64,000 nucleotides of DNA from Tetrahymena thermophila SB210 (lineage: Eukaryota > Ciliophora > Oligohymenophorea > Hymenostomatida > Tetrahymenidae). The stretch lies in the NCBI RefSeq assembly GCF_000189635.1, contig NW_002476413.1, forward strand, positions 496,001 to 560,000. The letters run 5' to 3'. The notes beneath the pieces were generated by a model, which was not told the origin of the DNA, made no database searches, and worked only from the letters and a program-made list of their open reading frames with translations. Below, one piece after another: positions 39,590 through 52,228 of this stretch. Made by a program: the position numbers and the translations under genes. Position 1 is the stretch's first letter, and every line of letters begins with the position of its first letter.

Positions 39590-40920
39590 AAGACTGTGCG
39601 GTGAAGATTCTATTTATATATATATATTATTTCTCTTTAAATATCAATAACAATTATGGAGTTAATTATTTTCCTGTTTTAATTTTGAATGATTGATATC
39701 TCAAATAATTTACTCCAGCTTTTTCCTGTCAAGCGATACATATTAATTTTTTTGTCAATTTGTTCATTTTCAAAAATTGGAAAATATAAAAGCTTTCAAA
39801 GTGCTACTGTAACATTAGTAAATAATTTTTTCAAAGCTATTTTTCTTAGAAAGTTTCAAGTACTAAAGGCCATTTGGCATATATGCTATTAAGGATAATC
39901 GGAGGTATTCAATTATTAATTGCAACTATAAAAAATGGAAGACAGTTAGCATGTACTTATCATTCAAAAAATATAGATATAACCTCCGAATTGGATTACT
40001 GAATTATTTATTGAAAATATATGTAATTATTAGTAATAGAAATATTGATTAAATTACTTAAAGAAACAGCGTCTCCAACAAAAAAATACATAAGAATAAA
40101 ACTTTCAATTACATTCTCAAGAGTAATATAAAAAAGAAAATATCTCTCATTTAAATTAGATTAACATTTTTTATATCAAAGTTGACATAAAAAATACATG
40201 CATGCATACGTACATACTTCACTCTGGTTAAACATATAAGTAAAAAATTGTATAGCATTATTCTTTTGTTTGCTTAAAAGTTCCAAATACTATAATAGCC
40301 AAAATGTTTTTGATTTTTACTTTATTTTTCTATTATTTGATTACATTCTATTTCATTTCTTGGTTTGATGTTAAAATTTTTGATTTCAACTCGAAATTTT
40401 ATCTTTTCTTTTTTATTCACACTATTTTGTCATTTGTCGTCTCGCTTATGTATAATTTACCTTTGTGTTAATTAATTTTTGCTGCCAGCATGACCAGGAT
40501 ATCAAGCGATCAGAATTTGTCAAAGAAATAAAGCCAAAAATTTTTAATTTAGAATTTAATTAAAATAGAAATTATTATATAAATTTCTAATATAAAATTT
40601 ATTGAGTTTGTTCATATGTTTACAATTACTAAGCAAACTATTAAAAAAAGTATATTTTTTACTAAACAACTATTTTGTAGATTAAAAAGAGCCTATCAAA
40701 AGGTATTCCTATTTTTAAATAATGATACCTTTATGCTTAAATAAAGTATCCATTTTTATATTATTAAAATCTAATCAAATATCCATAAAAAAATATAAAA
40801 ATTGCTTTTATAACTAACAATAATAACATTTTTAGATTATTATAAACTTAAATTATATTCTATTTTACTATTACTTATTAACTTGAATTTAAAACTATAT
40901 TTTTAGATAATATATAATAG
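39590..40920. repeat. non-coding module M1
   Basis: First of three related modules (M2 41015-42260, M3 53455-55760). Shared landmarks, in order: AAAAAAGACTGTGCGGTG-like start, an AATTATGGAGTTAATT box, GCGTCTCCAACAAAAAAA (40070), TCCAAATACTATAATAG (40285), GGATATCAAGCGATCAG (40497) and a TCTAATATAAAATTTATTGA box. M1 and M2 are adjacent and in the same direction. The conserved boxes are not in any stable reading frame. Function unknown. Confidence 0.6.
39898..39991. repeat. small inverted repeat
   Basis: The arms ATCGGAGGTAT (from 39898) and ATAACCTCCGAAT (to about 39991) face each other around about 70 bp within module M1. They could form a hairpin or be remains of a tiny inverted-repeat element. 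Confidence 0.35.
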
Positions 40921-41014
40921 ATATTGGTAACGTGGCATCAGTGGAATAAAATAAATTTCTTCACTTGTTTTATGTATGTTATGTTTTTGATTGATTTTTA
41001 ATTGTAATAAAAAA

Positions 41015-42260
41015 AGACTGTGTGGTGTAACATCTACTTTACAATATATATTATTTCCCTTTAAATTTCCAATAATAATTATGGGGTTAATTTTTTTTTG
41101 TTTTAATTTTGAATGAGTAATAGAAAAATTTAAATTGATTAAAATACTCGAAGAAGTAGCGTCTCCAACAAAAAAAACATAAGAAAAAGACTCTCATATA
41201 TTTGCTTATGAGAAATATATTTCATTTAAATTAGATTAATATTTTTTATTTAAAACTTGACATACATACATACTTCATTCTACTTAAACATAAAAGTAAA
41301 AATTTTTATAGCATTATTTTCTTATTTGCTTAGAAGCTCCAAATATTATAATAGTCAAAATGTCAAAGATTTTTACTTCATTTTTCTACTACTTTGATTA
41401 AAATCTATTTCACTACACACTCACTCGACGAAACATGCCAATTTTTTCATTTCCCCCCACTTATCTATTCCCTTTAATTAATCTTAGGATAATGCACAAG
41501 CGGAACGGTGCTTATGTATTATTACCAAAATTATTTTTTGCTAAGTTAAATGAATATCTTTATTTGTTTTCTTGTTTTATAGCTAAGATAATTATGAAAT
41601 ATAGTAAAATATTTTAAGTTATCACTTGATTTCCTTATATTTATTTATATTTGCCTTTCTTAATTATTCTTTCTAGAAATTATTTTTTTTTTCTATCACA
41701 TATATTTGTTATGTATGAAGTGAGCTTTTCCATAAGACTATGTATTAATTTACGTTTTTGTTAATTTTTGCTACCTACATGATCAGGATATCAAGAGATC
41801 AGTATTAGAAAAGAAAAATTTTTAATTAAGAAATTAATTAAAATAAAAATTATTATATAAATTTCTAATATAAAATTTATTGAGTTCGTTCATATATTAA
41901 CAATTACTATGCAGACTAAAATAAAAAAATACATTTTTAACTAAACAACTATTTTGTAAATTAAAAAGAGCCCATCTAAAGGCATTCATATTTTTAAATA
42001 AATGATACCTTTGTGTGTAAAGTAAGCAACACTTGACCTAACAAAAAAAACATCCATTTTAATTTAGATATTATTATTAAAATCTAATCGAATTTCCATA
42101 ATAAAAATATAAAAATTGATTTTATAACTAATAACATTAACAAATTAAATTTCATTCTATTTTACTATTACTTAATAACTTGAATTTAAAACTATTTTTA
42201 GTTAATAAAAAAAAGATATTGGAAAAGTGGTATCAGTGGAATAAAAAAATTCCTTGACCT
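41015..42260. repeat. non-coding module M2
   Basis: Second copy, directly following M1. The shared boxes are found at 41020 (AAAAAGACTGTGTGGTG), 41159 (GCGTCTCCAACAAAAAAA), 41338 (TCCAAATATTATAATAG) and 41786 (GGATATCAAGAGATCAG). No gene. Confidence 0.6.
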
Positions 42261-43514
42261 GTTTTACATATGATTTTATCTAACTCAAAAACTACAAAAT
42301 CATTAAAACATATTTTATTTTTTATACAATTGCCCTCCTTTTTTAAATCTTAAAATATTCCATTGTGAACTCATCATTTTAAAAATTTAATTTGATCATA
42401 AATACAAGAAAAAAAACAAAGAAAGATACTTTTTATTTTACATTAAAAAGTTAATGGCTATATGCTATTTAGCAGTAATAGCCTTTTTTTTTATTGCAAA
42501 GTGCTAAAATACTTTGTGATTTAGATAGTTACTCTTGAAATTTTTTACCAATATTGCAGCTCGCATATTGAATATTAATTTATTAGTTCAAATTAAAAAA
42601 GAATTGTTTCTTGTAATTTATGCCAAATCAAATAATTTAACTTATATTATTAAAATTTGATATTAATAAGCTTTGAAGCAGCTTTGAGTTGGTAATCAGT
42701 TGTCTAAGAAAAATTAAAACTAAATATTTTGATGTTAAGGACAAACTATTTAAATGTTAGCTAAAATATTATATTTATTGTATTAATGCTTTATAAATTT
42801 GATTTGATTTTAAAGTCATTTTTCAATTTGAAAATCTAACTTTCTTATAATCAAACTACCTTTTAGAAAAGTAACTCGATTAACCTACCTTCAAATCTAA
42901 TAAATTTTACAAGGAAGTGGTTCTTTTAATAAATTTCACCTACCCATAGAATTAATTCTTTTTAAGTCAAGATAAGTTTTTATTAAATTTAATTTATTTT
43001 TTAAAAATCATATAAAGACAGGCAGTAAGATATAGAAATATTAATTAAGAATTTCTATTGAACAAAATATTGAGGAGAGTTGAAACATATTTTAAAATTA
43101 ACTTAACAAAATCCGATCTAAAATAAATAAATAAGATTGATGAAAACAAGTAAAAGAATGTAATAATATTTTTTTCAAAGTGAATTGAATATAATGATAA
43201 TGATTAGTTTGAATAATTTAGAAGTAGGAATGACAACAATTTATAAATATCTTATTAATAGAAATGTGTAATATTATATCAATATAATTCTTTTCTTTTA
43301 ATTGATGAGTGATATAATTTATTAAAGATTATTTATTTATTCGATATATTGGATAACTCCAATTATTTGAATATAGTTATTAAATTCATATAATTTTTTT
43401 GTATAAAAAGAGTTATATTAAAGTTATCTGGTTTTTCTGATTTATCTTTAAAATTGTGACTTATCAGAGGAAGAATGAAAGAAATAGAGAAACATCCATC
43501 ACACATATTTGTTT

Positions 43515-44297
43515 TCAAGAGGATAGCATTTTTCTTCTTTTTTAGTAGTATTTTAACTTTTGTGATTAGCTTGGATTATCAATAGATTATAACAAAAATC
43601 TCACAACTTGTAAGTGAACTTCTTTATTCTAAACTTTACTATTCTCAAGCCAAATAGATTCGATATTTTAAAGAAAGTACCTGAGAAGCATCTTGAAGGA
43701 ATCTTTCTCAATCATATGCTTAGCTTTCATGTTCCATCTTTTTCCAGAAATTTTCAAGTTTCTCTTCAATAATTTGACTAATTAAGAATAGCTTTTTTTA
43801 TTTGCCAGTTTACAAAATTCGTTCTATTTATCGCAGTCTTTTTCATTCTCAATATATCTCTAGAAAGATTTTAAGATATTTTTCATAGTATTTGAGTGTT
43901 TAATAGCAGAGACATTTTCTTCAAGGTCAAATTCATTTGAATTGCTAATACTACTTTATTTATTATCTTATGTGTTGATTATCTCAGAATCTTCTTAATA
44001 TTCCATGATCTCTATATCAGGCATTGAGCTGGTGTTAATGTTATTAAATAAATATTCAGAATTGTTTTTGCTACTAGAAAAGTGTTATTATTCTTCTTTT
44101 TCAACATGTTACTTTTGACTGTAATTAGCACAAGTCATTTTCTCATCTTTTTATTATGAAATCCAGGCATCTTAATTAGCAACTTTTTCAGCAATTTCAA
44201 TCAAAAGGGCAATAGAGAAACTCTAGTTAAAAGCGCTCTTGAAATTTTCATTTCTTTTTACAGAGATTTAAAGAGAGGAACTTTAATTGGTTTTCAT
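43515..44297 (-). CDS. uncharacterised 260-aa protein, copy C
   Basis: Third intact member of the family at 7920-8696 and 21925-22701. ATG at 44297, TGA at 43517-43515. Two residues longer through a 6-nt in-frame insertion in the acidic region (HVEKEEQQHF against HLEEQQHF). The N-terminal helix (FSIALLIEIAEKVANQD) and the basic C-terminal block (KSFQRYIENEKDCDKQNEF, SFKMLLRYFLQNIESIWLEN) are almost unchanged; the acidic centre and last residues vary more. The frame survives although the surrounding unit C has lost about a kilobase and carries many indels, the clearest sign that the protein matters. Confidence 0.8.
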
Positions 44298-45384
44298 TTA
44301 GAAATAGTTTATAGAATGTATAATAATAATTATTATTTTTATATAAATTTTATCATAAAATTTTAAAAGGTTCACCACAACTATTATATTTAAATTTATT
44401 AAAATAAAAGTGATTATTTCATGAGTTTTTTATTGCTTCAAATTATGTAATAGCAGTTAAATTAAAAACTCCAGCTGATATATTTTTAATATAAACTTAT
44501 TTATTTATAATGTAAATACAATTAATTAAACCATAAAATATTTCCTCTATTCTCAACTATTTAGTATTCTAATTATTATTTGTTCATTTAAAATTCGTGG
44601 GATCTAGGAACATTTAAACAGCTTACACCAAATCTGATTATTATTTATAATATCTTTACTGAAACTAATTACAAAAGAATAGAAGCACTGATAGATGTAA
44701 AATTTGATTAACAATAGTTTGAAGTTATATAGGTTTTTTTTAATCCACACAATAATAAACCAGTAAATTTTATTTTCAAGCTTTTCTTAGATTTTAAAAA
44801 AATAATTTGTAAAACATAAATGACATTTCAAACTAGATTAAAGTTTTAATAAATAGACCTCATTTTTCTAAATTATAAAAGTTAAAATGGAAAGCGTGCA
44901 TATGATATTAAATTAATTATCACTTTTAATGTTATTTCAAAACGCCCTTTAAGACTTTGAGACATTTTATTCAATTTTTTTTTTTCTTCTAAGAATTGTT
45001 GTTGAATATTTTTTTGAATAATTTTTTCAAACATTTTTAATCAAAATTATGATTTCTATTTACTCGAAAAAAATACAAACATTACTTCTTTCAAAAACTA
45101 TAAGTATGATTTCTAATATAATTTAATTATATAACAATTATAATATATATTCAGTAATGAGTTGTAAGAGCCACTCTTTTTAACTTAAAAAATCATATTT
45201 TGTTCAACATTTTGTGAAAATACTTGAAAAATATTTATTTACTCTCATAAATATTTGATTTTTAAATAGTTTATGGATTTTATTTATCATACTATTTATT
45301 GAATATTTTATGGCAATTGTTTTATTTTCCAATTTATTTAAATTATTGTGACAAATTTTATAATACTTACCTAATCTAGCTAAA

Positions 45385-45480
45385 AACTGAATCTCACCTT
45401 AGATTAAATTAATAGCCACTATTCTTACTATTCTTGGCTATTCCCTTTCTAAATTATTAAAGATAGGGATAAGATTATTC
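45385..45480. other. conserved stem-loop segment, unit C
   Basis: Counterpart of 9831-9930; the palindrome is degraded here to AATCTCACCTTAGATT (45390-45405). Confidence 0.25.
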
Positions 45481-47747
45481 GTTAATTCTGCATTTTTAAA
45501 TCAAAATTTTATTTCAATATATATATTGCGAAAATTTTCATTTGATTGATTTTTCTAAAATACTATTTTATAGTCAAAAGCTTGATAAAAAAAACCGTTT
45601 CTTTGCTTAAAAAATTTCTTTAAACTAAAGGAATTTATTTTATATCATACTTTTTAGTTATAAACATTGTTTGTAAAATAAACTAACTATAAATATAGAA
45701 ATATATTATCAATAATTTTTTTTTAATTTAAATAAAGTAGGTTACTAGAAGAAGAAAAATACACCTTTACTTTATGATAATACTTAAAATATTAAACATA
45801 TTTATCCACAAATAAATAAATTAATGCATCAAATAATCCTTATACTTTCAATTAAAGCTTAATTCTAATATAAAATAAATTTACTTAATGAAAGAAAGAA
45901 ACATCTATCATATTAAGTAAGTTACTACAAAAAATTTCCTTAAATGGGGAAAAAAAATTGATTATCACATAATTTATTTAAATTTAATACAGTATTATTT
46001 TCATAGTAATAGCTAATTAGTCTAATTCCTTTTCTTTGCTCATTTAATATAAAAAGAATAGTTTATCATAAAAGAAAAACAAAGAATTGATTTAACATGT
46101 TTATCAGTTTAACTATTGATAGAATATGTAACTATCACAAATTGGTTGAATAAAATCTAAACTTTTTATGTAGAAGTTTTATATATAACTTGTATCATTC
46201 ATAAATTTTAATTTTTATTATTGTCTTTAAAAATAATTAAGAATACTCATGTAAAAATAAATTTTTCTATTATAAACTCTTTTACACTCAACATCATATA
46301 CGTACTAACAAGTTTATTGATAATATAAGAATTAGCGTAATTTAAAGATTCGATTAATTAAGATATACTTAGTTTTTTGAAGTATGTATTTGAGGAAAAC
46401 TACAATAATATTATTATCAAACTAAAGAGAAAAGAATGTATTTAGATTTAAAAATATTTTAAATTTTTATTAGTTAAGTAATTCAGAGATTTTTTAGAAG
46501 ACTTATATTCTTAGATTTGATCAGCTATAATTATCGTTAATTATTGCTATTTGAGGATTTTTTTATAATAGAGAGATATAAAGTAGTAGGTTACACCTAT
46601 ATCTATTTATCTCTCTAATAAAAATTAATATATCGTAATACTTCATTAAATAGTAATTAAAAAACCATTAAAATGGCTTAAGAGAGTGAGGTTTTGATTT
46701 CTTTCCGAAATAAATAATGTTTTCTCAAGAAAAAACTGAATAAATAAACTTCATCTTATATAAAAATAAACCTTGTTTACTTGATTTTTGAAAATTCTTT
46801 TTTTAAGATGAATAACTGGTTTTTATTTAAAGAATAAGTATGAACATGAATTAATATATTTATTACTGTCTTTGTTTTTTAATTTTTTTTGTTTTGAGTT
46901 GTGGTTATGAATTTATTAATTTTAAAATATACAATTTATTTACAATTTAGGTTCTACTAACTAATTAAGCATCTATAACAAAAAAAAATTATGTTAAACA
47001 GAAAATAAATTTTTATAAAAGACACTATCTCTGTAAATTAGCTTTTTATAGTTATTCCTATTCAACCTAGTTTTAATTATATTGGATTGTATTAATATTA
47101 TTTGTTACTTAGATTGACTTTAATTTCTTAACTAATTTATTTACTATTTTTGTATGTAGGATTTGTTAAAAAGCTGATCTCTTTTTAAATTATTATTAAA
47201 TATGATATTAAAATGGAAAGTAAAGTTATTTCCTTAAAGCTATTTCACATCAAGATTTGGCATGCATTTTTTTATTAAAAAGACAAATAAAAGGAAATCT
47301 TTTATATTTGGTTTATTTTCATCTATAAAATTAGAAAAAATGTGTGATATAAGTTATGAATCAAATTAATTTAGTTTCTACTTTAGGTAAAAAATAGCAC
47401 AAAAAGAATAGATGTAATGTAAAAATAAAAACAGATGATTTGAGGCAATAAATAAATAATTAAAAAATATAAATAATATGAATTCATCGATTTATTATGG
47501 CTATATGTTATATTGAATTAAAAATACGAATATTGATGCGCTATCAATTTTTTACCCATTTTACAGGTTTAATTTTATCTTTTCATTATTTTTTATAAAA
47601 GCCATTAATTTTTAAGCAAACAGTACTAAATATTATTTTATGTATAAAAAAGGGTTATTTACTTTTCTTTTTTTGAATAGTTTTTCATTAATGTTTAGAT
47701 TTTTTTAAAATCATTAAAAATTTGTTTATTAGCATTTTAAAAATTTG

Positions 47748-47769
47748 CCTCCAGCTAAATAGTTGGAGG
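47748..47769. repeat. palindrome at the unit C / X2 junction
   Basis: CCTCCAGCT, 4 bp, AGTTGGAGG: a 9-bp inverted repeat with one mismatch (a possible G-T pair), lying exactly where similarity to unit C ends and the copied VWA tail begins. Confidence 0.6.
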
Positions 47770-47949
47770 TCAGAAAATTAGCCTTTATAGGTAGAGTATT
47801 TTTTTTTCTACTAATTATTAATTTAGATTTTAAATTGTTTGTGATTACACAGCTAATGCCAGTTAAAAAAAGTAAAAGATAATAAATAAATGCAATAGCC
47901 ACAATAATAACCAATAAATTAATTAACATTTTTGTTTCTTTTAAAAGTA

Positions 47950-48430
47950 AGAAAAAAATATGATAAAATGAATAATGTGATTTCAGCTTAAATTGATGAT
48001 ATTGTTAACAAGACTGGTATAGGTGTATTGGAAATTATCAATTTTATGAAATAAAATCCTTACTTGAAAGTAATTCGATTATAAAAGATTAATAGGCTTT
48101 TGGAATTCTCAAACAATATTTTATCTACTCTGAATTTAAGTGTAGAAAAATTTGATAAGATCAACCCTTTAAGTAATGCAATATCAAACTTTAGAGATAT
48201 TTGATTTCAATGATAATCTCTTTCTGGTTATTAGTATTTTGTTATTAATATACTGATCAGCATAAGTTTATTCTCAAAAAGGCTCTTGAGTAAATAGAAA
48301 AAATAAAAAAGAATAATTCATCTAACATGCTACTGCTATAATTAAGTAATTCTTCGAAAACTATAAATCAGTTGCCATTTAACTGTTTTAAAGATTATGA
48401 AAATAAAAAGAAAATTGGTGATATTTAAAA
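47950..48430 (+). pseudogene. copied 3' end of the VWA gene
   Basis: Closely matches the last exon of the gene at 32182-35002: starts MNNVISAQIDDIVNKTG, continues with IINFMKQNPYLKVIRLQ and SVEKFDKINPLSNAISNF. Relative to the parent one G is missing at the codon after RDI (TTTGATTT against TTTGGATTT, about 48208), which shifts the frame just before the conserved hydrophobic segment, and the 5' exons with VIT and VWA domains are absent. Nothing here could make a functional VWA protein. Its 3' flank is also copied, to about 49080. Confidence 0.85.
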
Positions 48431-49757
48431 TCTTTATTGTATTTTTTATTTAATAAAATGTTTGTCTTTTTTTTAAATTAAGTTTTAATCACAAATAAAA
48501 TCTAAATAATTAATTTTAAAAGAACAATATTCATTCAACTAACTTTATGAAAAAACTATTTATTAAAATGATACAAATATTTTTTAGCTAATACCAACAT
48601 TTGATTAAAAAAATTATTTTTATTTTTAGTAATTTTTATTATTCAATTTTTTTAATATTGGTTGTTTGCTTTTCTTTTTTTAACTGATTTATTGTGAGCT
48701 AAATAATAAAAGAAATATTATAATAATAAGAAGCTTTTGTTTTCATAGCAAGCGCGATTAAAATAATTAAGTATTTTATGGGTAAAAATTAATTTCATGA
48801 TATCGTTAGTTAAATATTATGCTTAAGTAATAAGGTAATTTATAATTAGTAGCTGAGAAGAATGCTCTCTTGCAAGATACCATGCTAATTGGCTCTAATA
48901 ACGTTTATCGATTATTTGGCTCGATGTAAGTTTGTTATGCTTAAAATCGATAAAAAATTTATTAAAATTATCTTACTGTTAAAAATTTAAACCTAACTCA
49001 ATCTTCGAGAATAAAATCTCTAGAAATCGAGTACTTATATACCTTATTTTCTTGATTATCATCACTAATTTTTAGCTAAATTTTGTAAAAAATTATCCAT
49101 TTATTGATATTTGATTTTGATTAGTATAAACAAACTCAAGTGAATGATAATCAAGAAATTAAGGTAATTTAAAATTAATATTTTATTATCATATTTAAAT
49201 TAGTTTAGTTGTATTTTGTGAGAGAAGATAAATCACTTTAGTGACTAAATGGGCACATTTATTTCTATTAATTATTTTTCATACTTAGTTTTTTCGAGTG
49301 AATTGAATTATAAAATTTTAAAAAGTAAAATGCTTCAATTTTATATTTTTGATACTTAATATGAAAGCGAGTAATATAAATGGCACAAAATCATTCCTTT
49401 TTACTTATGTTTAATACGAATAAAGATATTTATTTATACAGTCTTTTCAAGATTTAATTAAAGAAAAGAAAGTAAAAATAAAGGAGAGAGACGAGAATTG
49501 AGAGAAGCTCGCTTTTATTAATCAATTTTTTTACAAAATTAATTTATTTTATGATTAAATATTTGGATGATATAAGGCAAGATGCTATTCGCATTATTAT
49601 GAATGAAAATAAGAAATGTAGTATCTGAAAAATATTCATTGCTACTTTGGATTTAATTAAGATTTTTGTGTCATATAAGAAGAAAATAGTAGAACTTATA
49701 TTCAATAAAAACGGGTAGAAATTAATTATTTCATGCAATATTTTAATACTAAATATA

Positions 49758-50633
49758 TCATATTTATTGAAATTTAATTTTTTATGGACGGCCTCTTTTT
49801 CTTTTTATGGTCTCAACAATTTTATTGTCATTTTTTGGGGGTCTTCCTACTCCTCTTGATATAGTAAAATATCTTTTAATTTCTTTTTATTCAACGATTT
49901 TATGGACGATTTGAATATGTGATTTTAATCCTCCATACTAAGTGAATGATTAAAAACATGAACTACATTTGTAATTTGATTTTTTTTTTTCAGATTGTTT
50001 TATTGTTTTACTCCCTTTTACTCTTCCTCTTGGAGAACGACGGTTGAGTATATAGTCATAAATATTAAACAGAAATTTGTCAGATTTTTTTAAATTAAAA
50101 TGAATGACTTTTAAATGATTAGTTATAGCACCTTGACTGGAACACCTTTTTTGACATAATTTGCAAACCCACTTACTTTTTGACGGATCTTCTCCTTCTA
50201 AGGCCTGGCAAAGTGATTATGTATATTGATCTTTAATATGATAGGTTGAATTTGTGTCAATAAATAGATTTTCCTACTCATGAGCATTTTTTTGTTAACC
50301 TTCAACAAGAATTTGTGAAGAATCGTTACAAGCAATAGGTCTCTGTGAACAGGCATCATTAATGAAATGAAAAGAATTCTAGGAGGGGGATTGATTTTCT
50401 TCTTCTAGATTTTCAAAGCACATGGAGTTTAATTATAATTCGTAGAGCACTTTTTTTTTATGAAGAGTATATGGGCTGTTTATATTAGGATTTTAGTCAT
50501 AACATAATCTAATCATAGATTTTTCAGTCCACCCATACTCATCATAGTCATACTAGTAATTGCGCTCTGGAGGTGAGTCTTATTGTTAATACTCGTGCTA
50601 TGACAGGTTTAAGTCATCAAACGATTAGAACAT
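49758..50633 (-). CDS. two-finger C2H2 protein with AT-hooks (291 aa)
   Basis: Likely a DNA-binding protein. ATG at 50633, TGA at 49760-49758, no intron, TAA/TAG as Gln. Residues 1-150: acidic, Gln/Ser-rich (EYGWTEKSMIRLCYDQNPN). Finger 1 at about 155-178: CKLC, 12 residues (QKRCSSQGAITN), His, LKVI, His. Then NRRSPRGRVKGSK, an AT-hook-like basic patch. Finger 2 at about 222-243: CSSC, FQSFTQYGGLKS, His, IQIV, His. Two further AT-hooks close the protein: RGVGRPPKND and RKRGRPQKIK. An 11-A run before finger 2 keeps the frame. It forms a direct tandem with the relative at 52229-52990. The poly-A/T-rich DNA upstream (50634-50700) may be promoter. Confidence 0.85.
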
Positions 50634-50814
50634 TTCTTATTGTTTTTTTAGATTTTTTTTTTTTGATTTTTTTTTTTTAATTAAAAATTATACAAAATAT
50701 GATAATCTTTTGATTTTTTAAATTGATATATTAAAGGATTTTTTTAAATATCTCAACTGATTAAATGAATTGGCTATTCACAAATTGCTAAATGCAAATT
50801 CTATAAAAGGCTCT

Positions 50815-50840
50815 ATACATACATACATACATACATACAT
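50815..50840. repeat. ATAC microsatellite
   Basis: About six units of CATA/TACA between the two zinc-finger genes. Confidence 0.9.
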
Positions 50841-52228
50841 CAAGCCTTCTTTCTAAATAGTGGTTGAATGATATATTGCTATCCTTGCTCCCTTAATAGT
50901 TTTTTATTAAGATATACTGCTTGTTGAATATATACGCAAAAAAATTAAAATTATACATAAGGATATGTTAAGGTTCGCGCTCGTGCGTTGAATTATAAAA
51001 AAATAAAACACTTCAACTTTTAACTCAAATACAAATTAATTTTGCTTACCCGCTAAAATTACTTAATATGTAAATAATAATTAAAAATTTATGGGTGGGT
51101 AAACTTGATTTCTATTAATTCATATATACTAAACATCAAACATGTGAAAAAAAATGAACCGCTATCACCATTATATAGTTATTTAGCAAGCATTCGACTA
51201 TGAAAACTTTAAAGTTGTTTAAATAATATGCATTCTAAATTTAAATTAAATAGTATTTTTTTAATTTAAAATCAATGAAATTTAATATTAGTCTATCAAT
51301 TTTAATTAAAAAAAACATTGATTATGAGGAATTGATGTACGGGTAGTGTATTTTTTAATTAATAAAATAGTTTAAAATTTTAAATAGTTTATTTTTTTAC
51401 CTAGGAAATTGGTTGCAATTCTTATCTTACAGTTCAGAATAGCGAATGAATACCTCTTATCATTATTTATTTATATTAATATCTATTCTATTTTTAGGTA
51501 TTAAACAATTCTTTCTATCTAATGATAATATTAAGGTGAAAATATAGAAAGAAATCAACTTTATATAATTACAATACTATTTGAAATACAAAAAATATTT
51601 AAACATCCATGTTTTTTTGAATTATAAGAATAATTTGTTTATCGACTATATTACATATGTGTAGAGAGGGAAAATCAAGCCTGCTCGAATTTTTTTATTG
51701 ATTAGTATAATGGTATATTTTAATTAAATTTTGGCATGCAGTATCTATCTTACAAACTATTGAATTTTATTAAACAAATTGATATGATATTTTTTAGATA
51801 CTTAGTTTCTATTTTCAGATAAATAGAACTAAGTATTTATTACACTTGATTCTTATCAAATTTGATTCAAAAATTTTGATGATTTTTATATTAAAAATCA
51901 ATTTTTTTCCTTTCATTAAAAAAACAAATTGTAACCAAATACAAGAATTTATGAATGTTGAGTGGGGAAAGAAAACTCTTTTGGCCTTCATTAAAATTTT
52001 TTTTAGTTTACAGTCTTTGGCCATAAGTTAGAGGATTTAGAGTAAATTTATATTATAGGCTTTCAATTTGCTTGTTTATTACATATTTTATTTCAAGAAA
52101 AAGCAAATTGCTACATCTTTTATATATAACACAAATTCAATTGATAGTGACAATAATAATACTAACTTTTACATATATCTATATAAATATTTATAATTTG
52201 ACGTTTAGTTATCATCTTTCTTACAATT

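Larger units (their letters stand above)
34430..42300. repeat. segmental duplication block X1
   Basis: Direct-order counterpart of block X2 (about 47800-55800). Matching pieces: 34440-35650 with 47805-49080 (VWA tail and its 3' flank), 37520-38200 with 49130-49700, the two-finger gene 38400-38934 with 49758-50633 and 52229-52990, and the modules 39590-42260 with 53455-55760. X1 alone holds 35660-37500. Unit C lies between X1 and X2. Confidence 0.75.
42520..47745. repeat. partial long repeat unit C
   Basis: Third, shortened copy of the unit, same orientation, matching unit A from about 6745 to 13085. A large internal deletion removes the stretch matching about 11100-12010 (break near 46500-46700), and the zinc-finger half of the unit is absent. 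Both ends abut the X1/X2 blocks, so C looks inserted into, or trapped between, the duplicated blocks. The 260-codon gene inside is intact. The rest (42520-43514 and 44298-47745) shows no gene. Confidence 0.75.

Noticed and set aside
39689-39892. Plus-strand 67-codon frame in module M1
   Set aside because: The matching stretch in M3 (about 53575-53760) does not keep the frame or the ATG, so the similarity is at DNA level only.
51815-52031. Overlapping open frames on both strands
   Set aside because: Both are short, AT-driven and overlap each other; no counterpart in X1 and no protein features.
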